Shown here in pieces: positions 26,891 to 36,087 of a DNA stretch of 64,000 nt; the stretch's first letter is position 1, and the number at the start of each line of letters is the position of its first letter. The position numbers were made by a program, and so were the translations under genes. Source of the DNA: Algoriphagus alkaliphilus (GTDB lineage Bacteria > Bacteroidota > Bacteroidia > Cytophagales > Cyclobacteriaceae); NCBI RefSeq assembly GCF_900103735.1, contig NZ_FMXE01000004.1, positions 1 to 64,000 of the forward strand. The letters are read 5' to 3'. Below the pieces are notes generated by a model. That model did no database searches. It was not told the DNA's origin and saw only the letters and a list, made by a program, of their open reading frames with translations.

Positions 26891-27433
26891 CTAAGCAATC
26901 TGTTGAAAATCAACACGCATCAAATAATCCGTTTGAATTTCATCTCCGAAAGGAAAGGGATGGCTCCCGAAAATTCGGAGGCCATTTTTTTCATAAAATC
27001 GGATCGCACGTGCATTCTTTTCCCATACTCCCAGCCAGAGGTATTTTTTTTGATTTTGCTTCGCAAAGTCAATTGCTGTTTCCAAAAGCCTTTTTCCTAA
27101 TCCCAGTCCCAAAAAATCTTCGAGTACGTAAAGTCTGGAGATTTCCAGACTCTCCGGATCATGTACATCCGTTTGCGCAGGCACCTGATTGACCTTGGTG
27201 TATCCAATTAAGTCACCGTCATGTTCAGCTACAAAAAATGTGGATGCGGAGTTGGTTAGTTCAATTTCGAATTGATCAAGCGTAAATACCTCATTGAGAT
27301 AGGCTTGTACATTTTCGGGTTTGTTGCCAGCGGTGAAGGCCTGTAAAAATGAAGTTCGGGCCAAATGCAATAAATCTCCCAAATCCGCTGCTGTCGCCAA
27401 TCTGATTTTAGGCTCTTGATAATTGGTTTCCAT
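26891..27433 (-). CDS. GNAT family N-acetyltransferase
   Basis: 180 residues. The GNAT fold is shown by IRLATAADLGDLLHLART, FVAEHDGDLIGYTKVNQ, EISRLYVLEDFLGLGLGKRLLETAI (acetyl-CoA loop, with GLGLGKR) and YLWLGVWEKNARAIRFYEKNGLRIFG. The substrate is unknown; the sequence most resembles spermidine or generic small-molecule acetyltransferases. The ATG begins one base after the stop of the preceding 200-residue secreted protein, showing an operon. The last 86 bases are duplicated at 24278-24363. Confidence 0.9.
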   Translation of the reverse strand: METNYQEPKIRLATAADLGDLLHLARTSFLQAFTAGNKPENVQAYLNEVFTLDQFEIELTNSASTFFVAEHDGDLIGYTKVNQVPAQTDVHDPESLEISRLYVLEDFLGLGLGKRLLETAIDFAKQNQKKYLWLGVWEKNARAIRFYEKNGLRIFGSHPFPFGDEIQTDYLMRVDFQQIA

Positions 27434-27434
27434 T

Positions 27435-28037
27435 TCAAAGTTTTTTTAGTGCTACATCGATTTGCGAAATCGGATACTCCCCCAATATGGCCCGGAATTT
27501 TCCTTTTGGACTGATCACCACAAAGCTTCCACAGGGATAATGAAAAGGAAAAAACTGATTCTCAAAAAGCCCATCCGGATCAGCTGTCCATTGTTGGATT
27601 CCCTGATATTTTTCCAAGCCATGAGGATTTTTGTAAAAATACAAAGGAGCGACTGCATCATGCTTTTCGGCATAGCGGGATATAGCCTTTACTTTTTTTC
27701 TCAGACTTTCAGGGGTATTGCCCAAACCTGTCGAATTACATTCGTCTTTACCCGGATAGTAGAGCACGATCAGCGGTCTGCCTGCTGAGTAAGCATCCTC
27801 CAAACCCAATTTTTGATAAATGAACTTTGCGTCGACTAGTCCAGCGGGCATTCGATGTACCAATTTCATCACACCTTCTTCATCGCCCGGAACTCCAAAA
27901 TAAGGGCCGTTTAAGATCTTTTCCTCATAGTCACCTTGAAGGATTCGCTTGCCCGTTTCATTGTAATAGGTCTGACCAAAACATGGAATTGACGCAAGAA
28001 AGGATAGGCAGAAAATGAGTTGAAGGATGAATTTCAT
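27435..28037 (-). CDS. Secreted protein of unknown function, thioredoxin-fold-like
   Basis: 200 residues with a signal peptide (1-21, ending PCFGQ). The middle has RPLIVLYYPGKDECNSTGLGN and the C-terminus has GSFVVISPKGKFRAILGEYPISQIDVALKKL, spaced like the beta1-alpha1 and beta3-beta4-alpha4 elements of thioredoxin-like proteins, but there is no C-x-x-C. The match is only structural in feel. It is the first gene of the unit with the acetyltransferase and the TPR membrane protein. Confidence 0.6.
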   Translation of the reverse strand: MKFILQLIFCLSFLASIPCFGQTYYNETGKRILQGDYEEKILNGPYFGVPGDEEGVMKLVHRMPAGLVDAKFIYQKLGLEDAYSAGRPLIVLYYPGKDECNSTGLGNTPESLRKKVKAISRYAEKHDAVAPLYFYKNPHGLEKYQGIQQWTADPDGLFENQFFPFHYPCGSFVVISPKGKFRAILGEYPISQIDVALKKL

Positions 28038-28134
28038 TGGTTCAAAATTGCTTCTATTTTTTTGAAAAAAAATAATGCATCAGTTTCTTATGTATAAAAG
28101 GAATTAATATATTCGAAGCAAGATTTAACACACC

Positions 28135-28482
28135 ATGTCCAACAGTAATCTAATCAAAGGAAGTCTTCAGACCATTATCCTCAAACTACTCGAGGAAAAT
28201 GAAAAGATGTATGGCTACGAAATCACCCAAAAAGTGAAGGAGCTCACCGCCGGCGAGATCAAAATCACCGAGGGAGCCCTCTACCCTGCCCTACACAAAC
28301 TGGAAGCTGAAGGACTTCTCACGACCGAAATACAGCAGGTGGACAACCGAGTGCGGAAATACTACAGCTTGACCAAAGACGGTCAAAAAGAAGTCAGTTC
28401 CAAACTAGCAGAACTTCAGGCCTTTGTGGAAAATATGCAACGAATCATCAATCCGGGATTGAAGCCGGAATTGGGATTTTAA
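28135..28482 (+). CDS. PadR family transcriptional regulator
   Basis: 115 residues. The winged-helix domain is clear: IKGSLQTIILKLLEENEKMYGYEITQKVKELTAG, ITEGALYPALHKLEAEGLLTTE and RVRKYYSLTKDGQKEV. The C-terminal helix is short, as in PadR subfamily 2. It should repress its own operon until a ligand or stress releases it. It lies ten bases upstream of a row of four overlapping membrane-protein genes, which are very likely its targets. Confidence 0.95.
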   Translation: MSNSNLIKGSLQTIILKLLEENEKMYGYEITQKVKELTAGEIKITEGALYPALHKLEAEGLLTTEIQQVDNRVRKYYSLTKDGQKEVSSKLAELQAFVENMQRIINPGLKPELGF

Positions 28483-28492
28483 TTTTTGAAAA

Positions 28493-29176
28493 ATGAGGCA
28501 ATTGAACCAATCAGAACTCAAGGAAATCCAACAAGCGATTTTTCATAAAGAAATCTCCTCGGCGGAAGTACTAGCGGAAATCTATGACCATTATGTCAGT
28601 CACCTGCAAGATTACCCGGATAAAGAATTTAACAATCAACTTTTTGAGTTAGACCAAAAGTTCACCTATGCCTACTGCCATACCCTCCAATCCAAGTTCA
28701 ACAAGTCAGTAAGGGAAGACATCGGCAAAACCCAATGGAAAGTTCTCCAAAGCTACTTTTGCACATCCCGATGGATCTATGCAGCGGGGATTTTAGCAAT
28801 TATCTTTTTTGTAGCGAATCAAGCTAAGTCTCAGCAAGAAATCGGAATCCTCTTATTATCCCCTTTGATTTTGTTGGTGATCATGAGTTTTGTCTTTGAT
28901 TGGAGAGTCAGACAAAAAACCCGACCCATCAAGAGGATTTTCAAAGAAATGGGCATTCCAATTACATCAAGTGCTTCCACGCCCATTTCTGAGCGATTTT
29001 ATTTGCCCGTCATGCTTGCTCAGGTTCTGATTTACTTTCCGACGCTGTTATCAATAGAATTGCCCTTTTCGGACTTGGCGCCTGGTATAGCGGCAGTGAT
29101 TACTGACTTGTTGATCCTATATATGCTTTCTCTTCTAGAAGTATGGAAACTCAAATCTAAAACTGCTTTTATATGA
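28493..29176 (+). CDS. PadR-associated four-helix membrane protein, paralogue 1
   Basis: 227 residues. A cytoplasmic N-terminal helical domain of about 95 residues contains AEIYDHYVSH (Glu29, Asp32, His33, the E-x-x-D-H motif). Four membrane helices follow at about 95-112, 118-140, 172-191 and 197-222, with a basic loop DWRVRQKTRPIKRIFKEMG between helices 2 and 3. The plan resembles DUF1700/HAAS-domain proteins found next to PadR regulators. Function is unknown. The stop overlaps the next start as ATGA. Confidence 0.85.
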   Translation: MRQLNQSELKEIQQAIFHKEISSAEVLAEIYDHYVSHLQDYPDKEFNNQLFELDQKFTYAYCHTLQSKFNKSVREDIGKTQWKVLQSYFCTSRWIYAAGILAIIFFVANQAKSQQEIGILLLSPLILLVIMSFVFDWRVRQKTRPIKRIFKEMGIPITSSASTPISERFYLPVMLAQVLIYFPTLLSIELPFSDLAPGIAAVITDLLILYMLSLLEVWKLKSKTAFI

Positions 29177-29835
29177 GAACACTTTCCCCTCAAGAAATCG
29201 CCCGAATTGATCAGCGACTGGAAAGCCTTAAAATCCAGTATCTCGAAATCTACCACGAGCTGCGGGACCATTATTTCACCGAATTGGAGAAAAAGCCAAC
29301 CGAAGAGTTTGAAGTCAATTTCCAGCAACTCAATGAGACTTTTGCTTGGTCGGTGGTGAAAAAGATGGAAAAGGAATTAGAAAAAAATGTTTCCAAGCAA
29401 GTATTAGTAGCACAGTTGAAATTTCTAAAGTTCTGGAATCGAGGAATAAACGGACTGTTGATCAGTTTTGCATCACTTTCTATCCTAGTAATTTGCATTA
29501 TCGCTATTCCTGCATCTGAATTACTACTCGTTTTTTTAGCAATAATTATTTGCACGTCCGCTGGAGTATTTATTATAAAAAGAGATGCACTTTCCTTCAG
29601 TCTCCGTCATAAACCAATCTCCGTCAGGTCAACAACTGTCTTGAAAAGAGTTGGGATATTGAATAATCTTTTTGTTTGGATTTATGTGATGCCAAATATT
29701 TTTTCTGATGGGGCCATCCTTACAAATACATTGTTTGTGGTGGGAATGGGAATCGTTACCGTATTCAGTCTTCTATACTCGATTAGCCTGTTGGCAATTT
29801 CCTCTGATTTATCAGTTAAAAGAAATACTCAATGA
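29173..29835 (+). CDS. PadR-associated four-helix membrane protein, paralogue 2
   Basis: 220 residues. Begins MRTLSPQEIARIDQRLESLK and carries ELRDHYF with Glu29, Asp32 and His33 in the same place as paralogue 1. Four hydrophobic segments follow at about 94-115, 117-135, 160-177 and 184-211. Apart from the N-terminal domain the similarity to its neighbours is low, so the copies are old. Overlaps both neighbours by four bases. Confidence 0.85.
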   Translation: MRTLSPQEIARIDQRLESLKIQYLEIYHELRDHYFTELEKKPTEEFEVNFQQLNETFAWSVVKKMEKELEKNVSKQVLVAQLKFLKFWNRGINGLLISFASLSILVICIIAIPASELLLVFLAIIICTSAGVFIIKRDALSFSLRHKPISVRSTTVLKRVGILNNLFVWIYVMPNIFSDGAILTNTLFVVGMGIVTVFSLLYSISLLAISSDLSVKRNTQ

Positions 29836-30455
29836 TGCTATCTCCTGAACAAATTATCCGAATCAACCAAAAAATCAGATTGCGCCGTGTCAAATACAAT
29901 GACATCTGCGCCGAAATGACAGACCATATCGCTTGCAAAATTGAGGCGGAGCTCAAAAATGAAATTGACTTTGAAAGATTACTTCATAAGACAATGATGG
30001 AAGTCAATCCTCGAAAATTCCAACGAAATCTCCTGATACAAGCTAACTTAAATGCTGTAAAAGAGTTTTTTGGAAATATTGGTGACTTGAGACTTGTGGT
30101 GAAATCTATAGCAATGACTTTTATCATCGGCTCTTTCATCAATCTTTTCTCGAAAAACACCCCAGAATTTGCAGAGACAGCACTCAAATCCGCTTTTTCA
30201 ATTGCCTATTTCCTCGGGTTCATTCTGATACTTTGGGCAAATAAATATATTAGAAACTCCCGATTGCTTACCACCGGTACTGTATTTTTTTTCATTGCCA
30301 CCTTTTCACAGTTTTTCTTAAAACTGGAGCGATTGGCTTGGACCGGAGCATCTAATCATCAACTCCTGTTTTTCATGACAGCTTGCTTCTCTTTCATATT
30401 ATGTTCTGGCTACGCTAACCTTTTCCGCCAATTCAAAAAACTGAAAACAGCATGA
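29832..30455 (+). CDS. PadR-associated four-helix membrane protein, paralogue 3
   Basis: 207 residues. Begins MMLSPEQIIRINQKIRLRR and carries AEMTDHIACKIE (Glu28, Asp31, His32). Four membrane helices at about 88-107, 117-140, 146-164 and 174-197. It is the shortest of the four, with brief loops. Starts within the stop of paralogue 2 (ATGA) and is followed in the same way by paralogue 4. Confidence 0.85.
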   Translation: MMLSPEQIIRINQKIRLRRVKYNDICAEMTDHIACKIEAELKNEIDFERLLHKTMMEVNPRKFQRNLLIQANLNAVKEFFGNIGDLRLVVKSIAMTFIIGSFINLFSKNTPEFAETALKSAFSIAYFLGFILILWANKYIRNSRLLTTGTVFFFIATFSQFFLKLERLAWTGASNHQLLFFMTACFSFILCSGYANLFRQFKKLKTA

Positions 30456-31150
30456 ACCTTTCCCCCGACCAAATCTCTGCCCTCAAAAAACTCATTTCCT
30501 TCAAAGGCTATGATGAGATCGATGTGCAGTATGAGATTCTCGATCATGTGGCCTGTCGGGTTGAGGTGCTGATGGAAGAAAATCCAAAACTAAGTCTGGA
30601 AGAAGCTTTTCGAAAAACACATTCAGAGTTTGGAATCTTTGGTTTCAGCGACTTGGAAGAATCCTACAAAAAAGGTATCCAAAAGAAGTTTCAGTCCAGA
30701 TATTGGGCTATTCTGAGGGCTTTCTTTACCTCCTATCGAGTCATCTATTTATTCTTATTGGGTTGGGCTTTAAACTTTATAAGCAAGAATTTTACGCTTT
30801 TCGGGGAAAAATTAACTGCTCCGGGATGGGGTGTAATTGGATTGGTGATCACTGTGATCTTTTTCCTAATCTACTATTATCGAGTCGGAAGACAATTTAA
30901 AAACTACGCAGTTTTCAAACACGCTTTTAGCTTTATGTGGGGAATGCATTTAATACTGCAACTAGTATTTCACGGAACCAAATACCTGACAGGAACTCAA
31001 ATCCCTATGGAAGTAAGTTTTGAAGGAATCATGGCATGGATTACCATTTCAGCAATGGCAATCGGCTGGATTTCTATTTTTCTTTTGCCAAAAATAATCC
31101 AAGAAGCCGCTGAAGAAACTCAAAAGTTGAAAACTATTTATGAAAGTTAA
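30452..31150 (+). CDS. PadR-associated four-helix membrane protein, paralogue 4
   Basis: 232 residues. Begins MNLSPDQISALKKLISFKG and carries YEILDHVACRVE (Glu28, Asp31, His32), the version closest to the general Bacteroidota consensus for this N-terminal domain, with a following NPKLSLEEAFRKTHSEFG helix. Four membrane helices at about 92-112, 123-145, 155-176 and 189-212. The gene ends the operon; no T-run terminator is obvious, but a hairpin lies at 31237-31260. Confidence 0.85.
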   Translation: MNLSPDQISALKKLISFKGYDEIDVQYEILDHVACRVEVLMEENPKLSLEEAFRKTHSEFGIFGFSDLEESYKKGIQKKFQSRYWAILRAFFTSYRVIYLFLLGWALNFISKNFTLFGEKLTAPGWGVIGLVITVIFFLIYYYRVGRQFKNYAVFKHAFSFMWGMHLILQLVFHGTKYLTGTQIPMEVSFEGIMAWITISAMAIGWISIFLLPKIIQEAAEETQKLKTIYES

Positions 31151-31236
31151 AGCTTCAGCAAATGGAGGTTTTTCCAGTGGAAAACTGTGAGTGAAGACCT
31201 AGGACGCTTCAATTTGTAACCAAAGCAGTTGTATTG

Positions 31237-31260
31237 TCTGTGAGTGAGGACACTCACAGA
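31237..31260. repeat. Perfect hairpin between convergent genes
   Basis: TCTGTGAGTG/CACTCACAGA, a ten-pair stem around AGGA. There is no T-run on either side. The plan matches the hairpin at 13841-13858 (GTG, four purine-rich bases, CAC). A related unpaired GTGAGTGAAGAC sequence lies about 50 bases upstream, near 31188. Confidence 0.65.
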
Positions 31261-31352
31261 GGCGTTGAAATTACCATAAACCAAATGGAAGGAACTCAGC
31301 CCATCGCAATTTCCGTCTCGCTTCTTGTCTCTTGTTTCTCGCCTCTTGCATC

Positions 31353-32216
31353 TTAAGATTTGCCTTTTCTATTCCCCAAAAATATAAGTATCCCTGCTGT
31401 CCCAAACATCAGCAAACCATAAATCGCAGATGGTATCGTCATCGTGGAGTTCACCAGAAGTGTAGCCGCAATGGTAATGCCCAGCGTTCCGTTTTGAATC
31501 CCAGACTCGATGGCGATGGTAGTGCTTTGCTTTTTACTCAAGCCCAGGATTTTTCCACTGAAATATCCCAAGGCCAAGGTGGCAAGATTAAGTACCAAAG
31601 CAACGGGGCCTGCCTCAGCGAAGTATTCAATCAGATTTTCCCGCTCCTTGAGGATCGCAGCAAGTAGAATAATTACAAAGAAAACCGCGGAGATTTTTCG
31701 AAACGGCGCATCCCACTTTTGCGCCAGTTGAGGAGATTTTTTCAACACCATCATACCGATCGCTACAGGAATTATGGTAATGAATATAACCGAAATGACC
31801 GTCCCGAATACATTTAGTGGCTGGGACTCTCCACTTGGGATAAAATACAAAATGGCAAAATTAACAATGAAGGGAATAGTAAAAACGGCAATCAACGAAG
31901 AAAACGCGGTCAGAGTGATCGAAAGTGCGGAATCACCTTTGGCCAAATGAGTGATCAAATTGGAGGTTGCTCCTCCGGGACAAGCCGCCAAAATCATCAG
32001 TCCCACCGCAAGTTCTGTCTGCAAGCCAAAAAGCTTGATCAGACCAAAAGCCACCAAAGGCAACAAAATGAGTTGATTGGTCAGCCCAATTGCCACTGCT
32101 TTGGGATAGATCAAAATCCGCTTGAAATCATCAAACCGGAGACTGAGCCCCATTCCAAACATGATGACTGCCAAGGCAAGAGGCAAGAAGAGTTGGGTGA
32201 GAATACTGGCTTCCAT
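31353..32216 (-). CDS. Bile acid:sodium symporter (BASS) family transporter
   Basis: 287 residues with about nine to ten membrane helices. Family segments include LAVIMFGMGLSLRFDDFKRI, AACPGGATSNLITHLAKGDSALSITLTAFSSLIAVFTIPF and the late IESGIQNGTLGI, which matches the crossover region of the ASBT fold with the Glu and Gln used for sodium binding. The transported organic anion is unknown. A gene for a second transporter lies 150 bases upstream. Confidence 0.92.
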   Translation of the reverse strand: MEASILTQLFLPLALAVIMFGMGLSLRFDDFKRILIYPKAVAIGLTNQLILLPLVAFGLIKLFGLQTELAVGLMILAACPGGATSNLITHLAKGDSALSITLTAFSSLIAVFTIPFIVNFAILYFIPSGESQPLNVFGTVISVIFITIIPVAIGMMVLKKSPQLAQKWDAPFRKISAVFFVIILLAAILKERENLIEYFAEAGPVALVLNLATLALGYFSGKILGLSKKQSTTIAIESGIQNGTLGITIAATLLVNSTMTIPSAIYGLLMFGTAGILIFLGNRKGKS

Positions 32217-32365
32217 GGTATTTGGCTTATTGGTTATTGGGTTATTAAGTTATTGGGTTCTTCAAAAATTGAAAATTGAGTTTGATTATTGGTCATTGAT
32301 CATTTTAATCAGCTTTTTGGCTTTTGTCTCCACTTCTTGGCACTAAAATCTAGCTACTTGATACT

Positions 32366-33499
32366 TTACAAAATTCCCGCTACCGCAAACCCCACATACG
32401 TCCCAAGCGCATTTCCCAAACTCCCCATCAACACACCGGGAATCAACAAATCAGGCCGGTTCAAACTCTCAGCAGCTGCGAACGCAGTCGTGTTTCCTCC
32501 CACATTCGCCTGTGAAGCTACAGCTATCACATCCCAGTCCATTTTGAACAGTGCTCCAACCCCGAATATCACCAACCCATGAATCAATACCAGTAAACCG
32601 ACAAACAAAATCAGCGTCCCTGCCAGGCTTCCCACGCCAGCCAATGCCCTAAAGTCGCACAAGGTCCCAATCACGGCCAGAAAGATCAAAATAAAGAAAA
32701 AGCCAAGGGTATGCTTTCCGTACAATTGCTGAACTGCCGGAAACTGCGCAAGAATCAATGCCAAGGTCGTCAGGAAAATAATCTCCGGAACCAGCGGAAA
32801 GTAAGAAACCAACACTTTGCTGACAGTCATTCCCAGCAATCCCAGGGCTAAAATGGAAGCTAAGGAACTGATCGAAATGGATTCAATTCCGTCGTTTTTA
32901 ACAGTCGTAGCTGCTGAAGCCAGTTTCATTCTGGGAAACCATTTCTGTAAATATTTCGGCAAAATCAATGTGGCAATGATCCAGGGTGTTCCGATCAGAT
33001 TATCTACGACCGTCGTTGCAGCAAACAGATTTCCGGCTTCGTTTACCTTGTAATGAAGCGCAACTGCATTGAAATTGATCGAACCTCCGATGTAGGTGCC
33101 TGTAAACATCCCAGCTACCGCTGGTGCTAAATCCCCTATTTCCACGGCTGGATTGACTACAAACCAAGCCACTAATACACCCACAACAGTTCCGAGCCCT
33201 CCCAACAGAAACATGGATAAAAGAGGCAGGCCTGCTTTTTTCACGGTTTTCAGATCCACTTCCAATAAGGCGATAAAAATCCCCAAAGGAGCCAAATAAA
33301 GGAATACCCCATCATAAACCGGACTTCCATCCATCGCACTGGGAATAATTCCGAGATTAGAAAAAAGCGCGCATTGCAAGATGACCAGAATGGGAGTTCC
33401 GATCGTTTTCCCCCAAGGAAACCGAGTCATCCAATTGGCAAAAAAGACAGAAACACAGAGCGTTGCCGCTATAAAAATCGGCTCTTGGGTGAAAGTCAT
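32366..33499 (-). CDS. DUF819 family membrane protein
   Basis: 377 residues with about ten to eleven membrane helices and conserved segments LVILQCALFSNLGIIP, LFLLGGLGTVVGVLVAW, MFTGTYIGGSINFNAVA and ASQANVGGNTTAFAAAESLNRPDLLIPGVLMGSLGNALGTYVG. The family is related to sodium-coupled carboxylate or amino-acid transporters, with GG-rich and NxxG loops for substrate or ion contact; the substrate is unknown. Same strand as the BASS gene but separated from it by about 150 bases. Confidence 0.9.
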   Translation of the reverse strand: MTFTQEPIFIAATLCVSVFFANWMTRFPWGKTIGTPILVILQCALFSNLGIIPSAMDGSPVYDGVFLYLAPLGIFIALLEVDLKTVKKAGLPLLSMFLLGGLGTVVGVLVAWFVVNPAVEIGDLAPAVAGMFTGTYIGGSINFNAVALHYKVNEAGNLFAATTVVDNLIGTPWIIATLILPKYLQKWFPRMKLASAATTVKNDGIESISISSLASILALGLLGMTVSKVLVSYFPLVPEIIFLTTLALILAQFPAVQQLYGKHTLGFFFILIFLAVIGTLCDFRALAGVGSLAGTLILFVGLLVLIHGLVIFGVGALFKMDWDVIAVASQANVGGNTTAFAAAESLNRPDLLIPGVLMGSLGNALGTYVGFAVAGIL

Positions 33500-33550
33500 G
33501 AGGGAAAATAGGGAAAATTCAATTTAAATATTCGACTTTTCGTTCCCTAT

Positions 33551-35995
33551 TTAAAACTTATAACTATACCCAAGTCGAACCACTTGCGTTTCGTAATAAT
33601 CCGAACTGAAGAGATTAAACGTTGTTCCGTTTATTTCCTTCCTGATCACCATCGTATTCAGGACATCTGTGGCATTGAAAAACACCTCACCGTTGCCTTT
33701 TTGAATCATTCGTTTAACTCCCAAATCGAGCGAAAATCGGCTATCAATCCTTCCTTGAGGAATCAGATCAGGAGCCAGATATACGGCTGAAATCTGAGTA
33801 TCAAAGTTTTTAGCAAATTTGAAAACCCCATTCCATTTGAAATTTCCCGAAAAAATATCCTGCTCTTTAACAGTAATAGTACTTGGGATCGGATACTTAT
33901 TTTCAACTGTGAAGGCATCAATTTGATTGTAATATCCAATCAAATTCAAATTGAAAGAAAACCACGGAGTGACCTCTTGTGACCATAGCATTTCCATACC
34001 TGAATTGAAGCTTTTGTCCGCATTTTGAAAAACGGCATAGATCAAATTGCTTCCCGGAACTTGAGAAACTATTCGGGTGATTGTCTGATTGATGCTGCGA
34101 TGGTATAAGGCAGAATAGAAATATCCTGACTCCCAGCTCGTCTTGAAGCCCAATTCCATTAATGAAGTGAACTGCGGCTGCAATCCTGGATTTCCAACTT
34201 TGATGATCTCCGCATCGTCATATTTTGGGAAAACACGAATGTCCACTTCCGACGGCCGATCTACCCTTCGGTTGAAGGAAAATGAAAGTTTATTGTTCTC
34301 AGACAGGTTATAACCCAAGCGGATATTTGGAAATGGCTGTGCATATTGATAGCCATCGCTTTCGTAGGTGTTGTGGTTGGGATCCACTTTATAGTTTACA
34401 TCCACGTACTCAAATCTCATCCCGATTTCAGCATCAAACTTCTTCTTCTCGATTACATAATTCCCATATACAGCCGGAATAATCTCAGAATAAGTGGCCC
34501 GCCCATCTGCATGAGTATCGAGTGGAGAGGAATCCCCACTTGCGAAAAACCGCATATCTGTCGGGATCGAACGCTGCCGAAATTTGATTCCTGTTTCGAG
34601 TTTTCCATGCTTCAGCGGCTTGGTATAATCCAGATTGAAATCGAACACATTTTGATCTGCGATTAGAAAAAATGCCTCATTACTAAAGAATCCCGGCAAG
34701 GTATTATCAAAGAAATACTTCTCATCCTCCCTGTTAAAACTGTAATTGAAGCCCACATCCAGGAATCTACCCGGCTGATCGTATCGATGGCGAAGTGCAG
34801 CCGAGAAGGCAATAGTGGTAAGCACTTCATCCTCTAAGAATTGCCAAAGTCTAAGCTTTTCGCTCAATTCTTCATTATAAAACGGTTGATCTCCCCGATC
34901 TATGATTTTTTCAAGCCCATATAACCCGGAGACTGTCAGACTGTTTTTCTCGTTGATCTCCCAGTCCATTCCCGCTTTGGCTGTCAAAAAATGCGTGTTC
35001 CGGTTTCTTTTCAACTGCTGATTGATTACCAACCCCTTGCTATATTCCCGTTTGGTAAACTCATTTTTGTTCAAGGTTTCCGTGTAGAGGTAGTCCCCTT
35101 GGAAGAATACATTTATATTGTTGCGTTTGGAATTGAGCGACAAAGAGGGATTGATTTTAGGTGTCATTTGGTATTGCGGTCTGATCCCCTCATAATTTTC
35201 CTTCTTCACCCACAAGGCCCCCAAGCCTCCAGCTAGTCCCACTTTGCCGTTAAATCCTTCTTGTTTTTCCTTTTTATAAATGATGTTGATAATTCCTGCA
35301 TTTCCATTGGCATCGTATCGGGAGGAAGGATTATTGATGATTTCAATTTTCTCAATGGATGAAGCCGGGATATTGTCTAACCCAGCCTGATTATTGAAAC
35401 CTGTCAAAGCTGTCTGCTTCCCATCTACCAAAATCATCACCCGTTCATTTCCTCGAAGCAACACTTTGCCATCTTGAATAGTCACTCCAGGCAGATTCTG
35501 CATGGATTGTAAAACAGAGCCTCCACTTTGACTGATGTTATCTGCAACAATAAAGGTCTTTTTATCCAATTTGAAATCTACTTCATCCTGCTTTCCACTC
35601 ACTGTCACTTCCGAAAGGTCGTTGACTTCCGGTGATAGAATGAAATCTTTGAGATCCAAAAAAGAGGCTAAACTACCGACAAACACAGGCGATTTGAGGG
35701 TATGATATCCGATGAAGGAGATCTGAACTATATAAGATCCGGGCTGGATTGCATCAAAAACAAACCTTCCATTGGCATCAGAAACCATTCCCTTGACAAG
35801 GGAAGAATCTTTTTCAGCTAATAGAACCACATTGACATATTCCAAAGGAGTAGAGCTGCCCTGCTCCTTAACTGCTCCTGAAATAGTGACTTGGCTAACC
35901 TGTGCATAACCGGTAATTGAAAAACAGAATACTAAATGAAGAAGCAAAAATCGCTTAGTTAACAAGCCGGAAAACACAGATTTCAATTGACTCAT
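33551..35995 (-). CDS. TonB-dependent outer-membrane receptor with carboxypeptidase-regulatory domain
   Basis: 814 residues. Signal peptide (1-31, ending GYAQ), then a carboxypeptidase-regulatory-like beta domain (about 33-118, VTISGAVKEQGSSTPLEYVNVVL), then a plug domain (about 130-235, LQSMQNLPGVTIQDGKVLLRGN, IEKIEIINNPSSRYDANG) and a beta-barrel ending in the aromatic YSYKF. It belongs to the outer membrane beta-barrel (OMP_b-brl_3) group that imports or senses unknown ligands, often siderophores or peptides. No paired SusD gene is adjacent. Confidence 0.92.
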   Translation of the reverse strand: MSQLKSVFSGLLTKRFLLLHLVFCFSITGYAQVSQVTISGAVKEQGSSTPLEYVNVVLLAEKDSSLVKGMVSDANGRFVFDAIQPGSYIVQISFIGYHTLKSPVFVGSLASFLDLKDFILSPEVNDLSEVTVSGKQDEVDFKLDKKTFIVADNISQSGGSVLQSMQNLPGVTIQDGKVLLRGNERVMILVDGKQTALTGFNNQAGLDNIPASSIEKIEIINNPSSRYDANGNAGIINIIYKKEKQEGFNGKVGLAGGLGALWVKKENYEGIRPQYQMTPKINPSLSLNSKRNNINVFFQGDYLYTETLNKNEFTKREYSKGLVINQQLKRNRNTHFLTAKAGMDWEINEKNSLTVSGLYGLEKIIDRGDQPFYNEELSEKLRLWQFLEDEVLTTIAFSAALRHRYDQPGRFLDVGFNYSFNREDEKYFFDNTLPGFFSNEAFFLIADQNVFDFNLDYTKPLKHGKLETGIKFRQRSIPTDMRFFASGDSSPLDTHADGRATYSEIIPAVYGNYVIEKKKFDAEIGMRFEYVDVNYKVDPNHNTYESDGYQYAQPFPNIRLGYNLSENNKLSFSFNRRVDRPSEVDIRVFPKYDDAEIIKVGNPGLQPQFTSLMELGFKTSWESGYFYSALYHRSINQTITRIVSQVPGSNLIYAVFQNADKSFNSGMEMLWSQEVTPWFSFNLNLIGYYNQIDAFTVENKYPIPSTITVKEQDIFSGNFKWNGVFKFAKNFDTQISAVYLAPDLIPQGRIDSRFSLDLGVKRMIQKGNGEVFFNATDVLNTMVIRKEINGTTFNLFSSDYYETQVVRLGYSYKF

Positions 35996-36087
35996 TTTTA
36001 TTTTAAGACTTCAGTTTTACTTTTGAAAACTTTCCACTCAAGATGAAAAAGGCTCTCTCGTGAATGATAAATGACTGAAAACAATTC

